Assembly: GCA_017620375.1 (NCBI GenBank)
Contig: JAFZQN010000069.1
Coordinates: 1-44,553, forward strand
Length of the DNA: 44,553 nt
Direction: 5' to 3'
DNA from: Lachnospiraceae bacterium
Lineage (GTDB): Bacteria > Bacillota > Clostridia > Lachnospirales > Lachnospiraceae
Shown here: positions 41,445-44,553 of the stretch, in pieces
Layout: each line of letters opens with the position of its first letter
Position numbering within the stretch: the stretch's first letter is position 1
Notes under the pieces: model-generated
Databases searched by the model: none
Seen by the model: the letters and a program-made list of their open reading frames with translations, nothing else
What the model was told of the DNA's origin: nothing
Translations under genes and position numbers: made by a program

Positions 41445-43445
41445 TTAAAATCCGATCTTGGATTTTGTAGCAAGCTTCTCGGAGAATTCTTTCTCTCCGG
41501 ATGCGGCAAGGAAATCTTCCTTCTTAAGCGTTATCTTGGAGCTGCCGGACATCGAAGTCCTCATGGCAGCCTTGGACCAGCAGCGCTCATACAGGTTCCT
41601 TACAAAACGGGCATTTGCAAACTCAGCCGACTCCATATATTCCTTTGACAGGGAATCAAAATACTGCGAAGCCGCATTGGCAAATTCTTCATCGTAGTTG
41701 AAATGCTTTTTTACAAAGGACATGAATATCTCGAAAAGCTGCTTACGGTCATAGCTTTCAAACTCGAGAAGGAACGGCATACGGCTTCTTAGTCCCGCAT
41801 TTCCTTCCATAAGCTTGTTCATGTCATCCTTGTATCCGGCCATTACCACCACCATGTCATCCCTGTGGTTTTCCATCTCGGATACCAGAGTGGTAAGTGC
41901 CTCACGGCCGTAGTCGGAATTCCTGTCATCGCCCTGATACAGAGCATACGCCTCATCTATAAAAAGTACGGAACCGTATGCGTCACGGCAGATGGCACTG
42001 GTCTTGGGTGCCGTCTGTCCTATGTATTCACCGCATAGGTCTCTGGCGGAATACTCAAAGAAGTAACCGTTACGTAAGATACCGTTCTCACGGAATATCT
42101 GTCCGAGTATCCTTGCGACAGTGGTCTTTCCGGTACCGGGTGCACCGGCAAACCTCATATGCAGACACGGTCTTTCCATGGTCTCGTTTTCTATGGCGAT
42201 CTTTACCTGGGCAACTATCTCTTTTATCCTCTCGGATATCTTTTCCATACCGATAAGCTCCGCAAGCTCATCAAAACCGTTACGCATCTTCTTGTTAAAC
42301 GACGACGAAAGCTCAAGTACGTCATTCTGAAGTATGGTCTTGCGGTGAGCCGCGGTCTTGGATCCGGCCGCATCGTTTTCCTCCGCCAGGGTATCGGACT
42401 TGGCCTTAAGCCACAGCATCTCGTATACTACCTTCATGACAGACTGTATACCATAAAAACGGCCGTCGCTCTTCTCCTCGCATATCCTTGAGAAAAAGAC
42501 ATCCCATACCAGATCGTCTGCGGAATATCCGGCCTCTTTTACAGCTCTTACGGCACACTCCTTTAATTCGTCATTATTAAACGGCTGTATGGAAATGGCA
42601 CGGACATAGAGTACATCCGCAAGCACCTTTCTTATATTGTTAAACGCATCGGGCTCAAGGAACGGGATCCTGAAGAAAAAGATGTAGGACTCCTCCCATG
42701 CCACAAGCTTTGCAAGGAAACTCTTCAGCTCGTTATGCTTTGACTTTTCAAGATATTCGCTTATATCGAAGCATATGAGCTTACCGCCGTCATCGTCTCC
42801 GTATATGGCTTCCAATGCCTCAGGTATGGTCATGGAATCGGGCTCCGATTTTGATGAAAGCCTCATCTCTATAACCGGCTGCTTTTTGGCAAATTCAAAA
42901 AGTTCCAGGTCTGATATGAGCTTCATAAAATCATCCAGAGCCGTAGACAGACCGCACCCGTCATTTACCGAGATTAGGAAGTTCTGGAAAAGGAAACTCT
43001 TATATATGGAGTTCCTCTTTATCTCGGGCGATACCAGAAGTATCTCATGACAGAGCTCCTTAAACTCGGCCCAGCCCACCTTTTCCTCTATCTTACGGTA
43101 GGACTCGTATACCGCGGGCGCATTGGCACCTATCTCCGATATGGTGACCGTAAGGGTGTCATTGTATTCTATATAATATGTATTTTCATCGATGTCCTTG
43201 ACGAAACACTCCGGAGGAAGCTTTGTTACCTCTATAAGTATCTTAAGTATGGCTTCTCTGAAGGATTCGCAGTTCCTGTACTCTGTCTGTAAGGAAAGTC
43301 CAGTAATGCTTTCGTTATCTATGACAGTATCCGGCAGCTCCAACTTCCGGATCCGGTCTTTTATCTCTTCTATGGGAAGAACAGCACAGTATTTTTTTGT
43401 AAGGACATATTCCGGATCAAGTGTGATATTCAGTTTGAGCTTCAT
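41445..43445 (-). CDS. CbxX/CfxQ-family AAA+ ATPase with long N-terminal domain
   Basis: The 666-residue protein has a 380-residue N-terminal domain with no Sel1 repeats and no family I recognise (acidic, helical). A CbxX/CfxQ AAA+ domain follows: Walker A GAPGTGKTT, the SARDLCGEYIGQTAPKT pore-loop region, Walker B VLFIDEAYALY and a sensor AGYKDDM. It differs from the Sel1-type protein near 8.6 kb, which shares the AAA+ core only. The operon context (YbjN-like and Ig-repeat proteins, then Lgt) suggests a job in envelope protein handling, but no substrate is known. A near-consensus promoter precedes it. Confidence 0.88.
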   Translation of the reverse strand: MKLKLNITLDPEYVLTKKYCAVLPIEEIKDRIRKLELPDTVIDNESITGLSLQTEYRNCESFREAILKILIEVTKLPPECFVKDIDENTYYIEYNDTLTVTISEIGANAPAVYESYRKIEEKVGWAEFKELCHEILLVSPEIKRNSIYKSFLFQNFLISVNDGCGLSTALDDFMKLISDLELFEFAKKQPVIEMRLSSKSEPDSMTIPEALEAIYGDDDGGKLICFDISEYLEKSKHNELKSFLAKLVAWEESYIFFFRIPFLEPDAFNNIRKVLADVLYVRAISIQPFNNDELKECAVRAVKEAGYSADDLVWDVFFSRICEEKSDGRFYGIQSVMKVVYEMLWLKAKSDTLAEENDAAGSKTAAHRKTILQNDVLELSSSFNKKMRNGFDELAELIGMEKISERIKEIVAQVKIAIENETMERPCLHMRFAGAPGTGKTTVARILGQIFRENGILRNGYFFEYSARDLCGEYIGQTAPKTSAICRDAYGSVLFIDEAYALYQGDDRNSDYGREALTTLVSEMENHRDDMVVVMAGYKDDMNKLMEGNAGLRSRMPFLLEFESYDRKQLFEIFMSFVKKHFNYDEEFANAASQYFDSLSKEYMESAEFANARFVRNLYERCWSKAAMRTSMSGSSKITLKKEDFLAASGEKEFSEKLATKSKIGF

Positions 43446-43483
43446 ATTTTCTGTCTCCTACAAACCTTATTTTAACTGTAAAT

Positions 43484-43512
43484 ATTGTACACTATACCGT
43501 TTAAACTGTCAA
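43484..43512 (-). promoter_or_regulatory. Promoter of the AAA+/YbjN/Ig/lgt operon
   Basis: Minus-strand -35 TTGACA (43507-43512) and -10 TACAAT (43484-43489) are 17 bases apart, about 38 bases before the start codon. Confidence 0.88.
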
Positions 43513-43674
43513 AAAATAATTGACTTTTTTCCGGTGTATTTTTCCGCAAAAGAGGAAAATGAGGTATCTATTCCGCCAACGAAACCATTTAATATGGTCT
43601 TGGGCTGTGATATAACTATATCATCAAGAGCAAACAGACCGGTTTCACCGGGATACATAAACGGAGGAAATATC

Positions 43675-44055
43675 ATGGGAACTAAATTAGTTAGGAGTAA
43701 CAGAGATAAAAAGATCATGGGTGTGTGCGGCGGTATCGCCGAGTACCTTCATATCGATTCGACACTTGTCAGGATCATCTGGGCTATAGCAGTGTGCTGC
43801 TTCGGTTCGGGTATACTTCTTTATATCATCGCCGGACTGATAATGCCTGAGGGCCCGATCGGCAGCTATAACGATTATTACAACAATAATTACAACGACA
43901 ATTATAATAATAACTACAATAACAATTATTATAACACCGATTATTACAGCCCCACCGATAACACCAATAGCCGTGGCAGCTATACATACGATGCAAACTA
44001 CAACAGCAATACAAAACGTTACGAAGTAACAAACAACAATCCAAACAACAGATAA
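43675..44055 (+). CDS. PspC-domain protein with Asn/Tyr-rich tail
   Basis: The 126-residue protein opens with the PspC domain (residues 3-60): LVRSNRDKKIMGVCGGIAEYLHID, then RIIWAIAVCCFGSGILLYIIAGLIMPE with one membrane segment. PspC proteins respond to membrane stress. From residue 61 the tail is low-complexity: Asn, Tyr, Asp and Ser make up nearly all of it (YNDYYNNNYNDNYNNNY). The ATG at 43675 has GGAGG seven bases upstream; a longer reading frame from 43192 overlaps the divergent AAA+ gene and is rejected. A weak extended -10 may lie near 43610, with a small CCGGT/ACCGG hairpin in the leader. A hairpin terminator follows. Confidence 0.88.
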   Translation: MGTKLVRSNRDKKIMGVCGGIAEYLHIDSTLVRIIWAIAVCCFGSGILLYIIAGLIMPEGPIGSYNDYYNNNYNDNYNNNYNNNYYNTDYYSPTDNTNSRGSYTYDANYNSNTKRYEVTNNNPNNR

Positions 44056-44099
44056 TCGAAATATTCGTTTTTTTCGTTACATATTCTCCCTATTTATTT

Positions 44100-44136
44100 G
44101 AGCGGGCAGGGTTTTCCCTCCCGCTCTTATACTTTT
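44100..44136 (+). terminator. Terminator of the pspC-like gene
   Basis: The stem GAGCGGG-AGGG with CCCT-CCCGCTC (44100-44111 with 44116-44126, one bulged C) has a TTTT loop and a T-rich tail. Confidence 0.8.
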
Positions 44137-44157
44137 GTCCATTCTACAAAAAAATGC

Positions 44158-44186
44158 TTGCAATTTAGCGTATGCCGTGTTAAAAT
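44158..44186 (+). promoter_or_regulatory. Promoter of tRNA-Leu(CAG)
   Basis: -35 TTGCAA (44158-44163) and -10 TAAAAT (44181-44186) are 17 bases apart, 21 bases before the tRNA. Confidence 0.82.
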
Positions 44187-44207
44187 GACACTTGCGACTT
44201 AAGTTAT

Positions 44208-44291
44208 GCGGAAATGGCGGAATTGGCAGACGCGCACGGTTCAGGTCCGTGTGAAAGCAATTTCATGAGGGTTCAAGTCCCTTTTTCCGCA
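44208..44291 (+). tRNA. tRNA-Leu (anticodon CAG)
   Basis: This is a class II tRNA. The acceptor GCGGAAA pairs with TTTCCGC, the D loop has AATTGGCAGA, and the anticodon stem CACGG/CCGTG holds loop TTCAGGT, giving CAG (reads CUG). A long variable arm (TGAAA-GCAAT-TTCA) and a T loop TTCAAGT follow. The discriminator is A and CCA is not encoded. It is a single-gene unit with its own promoter and a terminator at 44294-44328. Confidence 0.96.
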
Positions 44292-44293
44292 TT

Positions 44294-44328
44294 AAAAAAT
44301 CCCCTGTCTTGTGACAGGGGATTTTTTT
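44294..44328. terminator. Bidirectional terminator after tRNA-Leu(CAG)
   Basis: The stem CCCCTGTC/GACAGGGG (44301-44308, 44313-44320) is flanked by A6-T7 runs on both sides. It serves the tRNA and the converging ABC gene. Confidence 0.93.
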
Positions 44329-44553
44329 AACCTGCGTTCATTTCCAGCTGCGCGTTTACCAGTCCGGCATAGATGCCGCCCTTGGCCATAAGCTCATCGT
44401 GGGTGCCTACTTCAGCGATGCGGTGATTATCGATAACCACCAGTCTGTCGGCATCTTTAAGAGTCGAAAGCCTGTGTGCTATCGCAAATGTCGTCCTTCC
44501 GTTGGTAAGACGCTCCAGTGCCTTCTGGATCAGGTACTCACTCTCGGTATCAA
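44327..44553 (-). CDS. ABC exporter ATP-binding region, C-terminal end (partial)
   Basis: The last 75 codons of a minus-strand gene run from the window edge to a TAA at 44327-44329. They read EYLIQKALERL, the switch-histidine region AHRLSTLKDADR, VVIDNHRIAEVGTHDELM and a GGIYAGLVNAQ end. This is the C-terminus of an MsbA/MdlB-type exporter nucleotide-binding domain (half-transporter with fused membrane domain). The rest lies outside the window, so the substrate class is unknown. Confidence 0.92.
   Translation of the reverse strand, partial: DTESEYLIQKALERLTNGRTTFAIAHRLSTLKDADRLVVIDNHRIAEVGTHDELMAKGGIYAGLVNAQLEMNAG

Noticed and set aside
43192-43674. N-terminal extension of the PspC protein
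   Set aside because: It overlaps the divergent AAA+ gene and its promoter; ATG 43675 has a perfect ribosome site and starts the PspC domain.

Overview
The window looks like a piece of a low-to-moderate GC Firmicutes chromosome, most likely a Clostridia/Lachnospiraceae genome. This is inferred from gene content and style: a split cobalamin methionine synthase, the rpsF-ssb-rpsR operon, ECF sigma factors with membrane-anchored partners, PadR plus membrane-protein pairs, CbxX/CfxQ AAA+ ATPases, FloA/NfeD, strong AGGAGG ribosome sites and TTGACA-17-TATAAT promoters. No phage, IS element or CRISPR array was seen. Most genes lie on the minus strand.

Layout: 0-3.2 kb holds a stand-alone MetH reactivation-domain protein and metH. 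3.2-7.6 kb is an accessory, A+T-rich segment: a gene remnant, two small secreted proteins sharing a 12-residue block, a PadR repressor, a membrane protein, and an ECF sigma factor coupled to a membrane-anchored serpin. Two near-identical palindromes sit in front of the PadR-locus genes, and a 13-bp direct repeat flanks the segment. 7.6-11.0 kb is a HIT protein-murI-Sel1/AAA+ operon. 11.1-20.1 kb is housekeeping: PlsC, an unknown membrane protein, DUF1934-MurG, TSCPD protein, Dtd, DeoB, a large propeller/C39-like envelope protein and a methyltransferase. 20.1-21.3 kb is rpsF-ssb-rpsR.

21.3-28.9 kb carries a secreted Ig-like/Cys-rich protein and a tightly packed cluster: ABC ATPase, 929-residue CARDB-like surface protein, MacB/FtsX-type permease, NusG-II domain protein and Gx transporter. 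29.2-31.4 kb has a MATE transporter and a cytidylate-kinase-like protein. 31.5-34.5 kb is one operon in which a GHKL histidine kinase and a LytTR regulator enclose NfeD and flotillin FloA. 34.6-37.1 kb has a lipoprotein and a CBS-containing Mn-dependent pyrophosphatase. tRNA-Leu(AAG) follows, then a prohibitin-like SPFH protein.

38.6-43.4 kb is a minus-strand operon: second CbxX-type AAA+ protein, YbjN-like protein, Ig-repeat surface protein and Lgt. The window closes with a PspC protein bearing an Asn/Tyr-rich tail, tRNA-Leu(CAG) and the C-terminal end of an ABC exporter.

The candidates for undescribed biology are the ECF sigma-membrane serpin pair, the kinase-NfeD-flotillin-regulator operon, the ABC/CARDB/NusG-II/Gx cluster, and the PadR locus with twin operators.
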